DNA of 64,000 bases from Brachybacterium sp. SGAir0954 (GTDB taxonomy: Bacteria > Actinomycetota > Actinomycetes > Actinomycetales > Dermabacteraceae). This document shows, piece after piece, positions 63,595 through 64,000 of the stretch; the first letter of the stretch is position 1; the number at the start of each line of letters is the position of its first letter. Where the stretch lies: contig NZ_CP027295.1 in the NCBI RefSeq assembly GCF_005490785.1, forward strand, positions 186,001-250,000, in the 5' to 3' direction. The position numbers were made by a program, and so were the translations under genes. The notes under the pieces are model-generated. The model made no database searches. It worked only from the letters and a program-made list of their open reading frames with translations, and was not told where the DNA came from.

Positions 63595-64000
63595 TCAGCC
63601 CTTGACGGAGCCCTCCGTGAGGCCGCCGCGCCAGAAGCGCTGCAGCACCAGGATGAGGATCGCCAGCGGGATCACCGAGAGCAGCGCGCCGCCCACGGTG
63701 AGCTGGTAGAACTCGGGCAGGCGGTCCGTCTGCGCGCGCCAGTTGTCCAGGCCCAGGGTGATCGGGTACAGCTTCTCGTCCGCGAGCATGACCAGCGGCA
63801 GGAAGTAGTTGTTCCAGATGCCCACGAACTGGAAGAGCAGCACGGTGACGATCGCCGGCACCAGCTGCGGAAGGGCGATCCGGTGGAACAGCGCGATCTC
63901 GCCCACGCCGTCGATCCGCCCGGCCTCGAGCACCTCGTCCGGCACCGCCGCGTTCGCGTAGATGGAGGAGAGGAACAGGCCGAAGGGGCTCACGAGCGAG
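63595..64000 (-). CDS. Sugar ABC transporter permease, C-terminal part
   Basis: The last gene enters from beyond 64000. Its visible end has the MalG-type coupling loop EAGRIDGVGEIALFHRIALPQLVPAIV and two final membrane segments, finishing GGLTEGSVKG. An in-frame GTG at 63993 is not the start; the frame stays open to the edge. It belongs to a carbohydrate importer. Confidence 0.85.
   Translation of the reverse strand, partial: SLVSPFGLFLSSIYANAAVPDEVLEAGRIDGVGEIALFHRIALPQLVPAIVTVLLFQFVGIWNNYFLPLVMLADEKLYPITLGLDNWRAQTDRLPEFYQLTVGGALLSVIPLAILILVLQRFWRGGLTEGSVKG

Overview
The window is very GC-rich, uses GTG and TTG starts, is densely packed with ATGA/GTGA gene overlaps, and carries a C50-type carotenoid operon, a GlnR-type nitrogen regulator and a Zur-type set of cysteine-poor ribosomal proteins. 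This points to a high-GC Gram-positive actinobacterium of the order Micrococcales. A Brachybacterium-like (Dermabacteraceae) genome is my best guess, but that is an inference and not a database result. I saw no tRNA, rRNA, CRISPR array, insertion sequence or prophage gene.

Layout. (1) 39-6562: a peptide/oligosaccharide ABC importer operon ending in a family 1 glycosidase. (2) 6587-10104: a three-gene cassette of a membrane-anchored periplasmic-binding-like protein, an unrecognised protein with two C-terminal membrane helices, and an MFS transporter. (3) 10117-15173: a membrane protein, a TPP riboswitch with thiC, an MFS exporter, and a secreted protein broken by a single-base frameshift in a run of seven G. 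(4) 15183-37127: a purine-catabolism island of about 22 kb with an NMT1-type ABC importer, 8-oxoguanine/guanine deaminases, split xanthine dehydrogenase genes, XdhC, urate oxidase, 5-hydroxyisourate hydrolase, OHCU decarboxylase, allantoinase, allantoate amidohydrolase, a ureidoglycine-glyoxylate aminotransferase, an AtzH-amidase fusion, a formamidase and an RpiR-type regulator. (5) 37228-42891: a DUF1275 protein, a GlnR-like regulator, a CotH-like lipoprotein, an EmrB/QacA-type exporter and CsbD. (6) 43017-50278: a MarR regulator divergent from idi-crtE-tspO-like-crtB-crtI-crtYe-crtYf-crtEb. (7) 50301-51994: a thioredoxin-reductase-like flavoprotein divergent from an XRE-cupin regulator. (8) 52037-54498: a zinc-starvation locus with a CobW-like protein divergent from rpmB-rpmG-rpsN-rpmE2-rpmJ, sharing a probable Zur box. 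(9) 54615-64000: a flavin monooxygenase, MazG-like protein, nitroreductase, Gfo/Idh/MocA oxidoreductase, S9 peptidase, secreted lipase, serpin lipoprotein and the end of a sugar ABC permease.

How it works together. The island would import purines, oxidise them to urate, open the ring to allantoin and allantoate, and release nitrogen. Its promoters carry repeated GTTTC/GAAAC and GTNAC pentamers at 11-bp spacing, the architecture described for actinobacterial GlnR boxes, and a GlnR-like gene lies just beyond the island. I read the region as a nitrogen-scavenging regulon. The strongest single oddities are a 5-hydroxyisourate hydrolase whose only sensible start codon is ATC, the G7 frameshift in a Tat-exported protein, the three-gene cassette at 6.6-10.1 kb, and a serpin in an actinobacterium.
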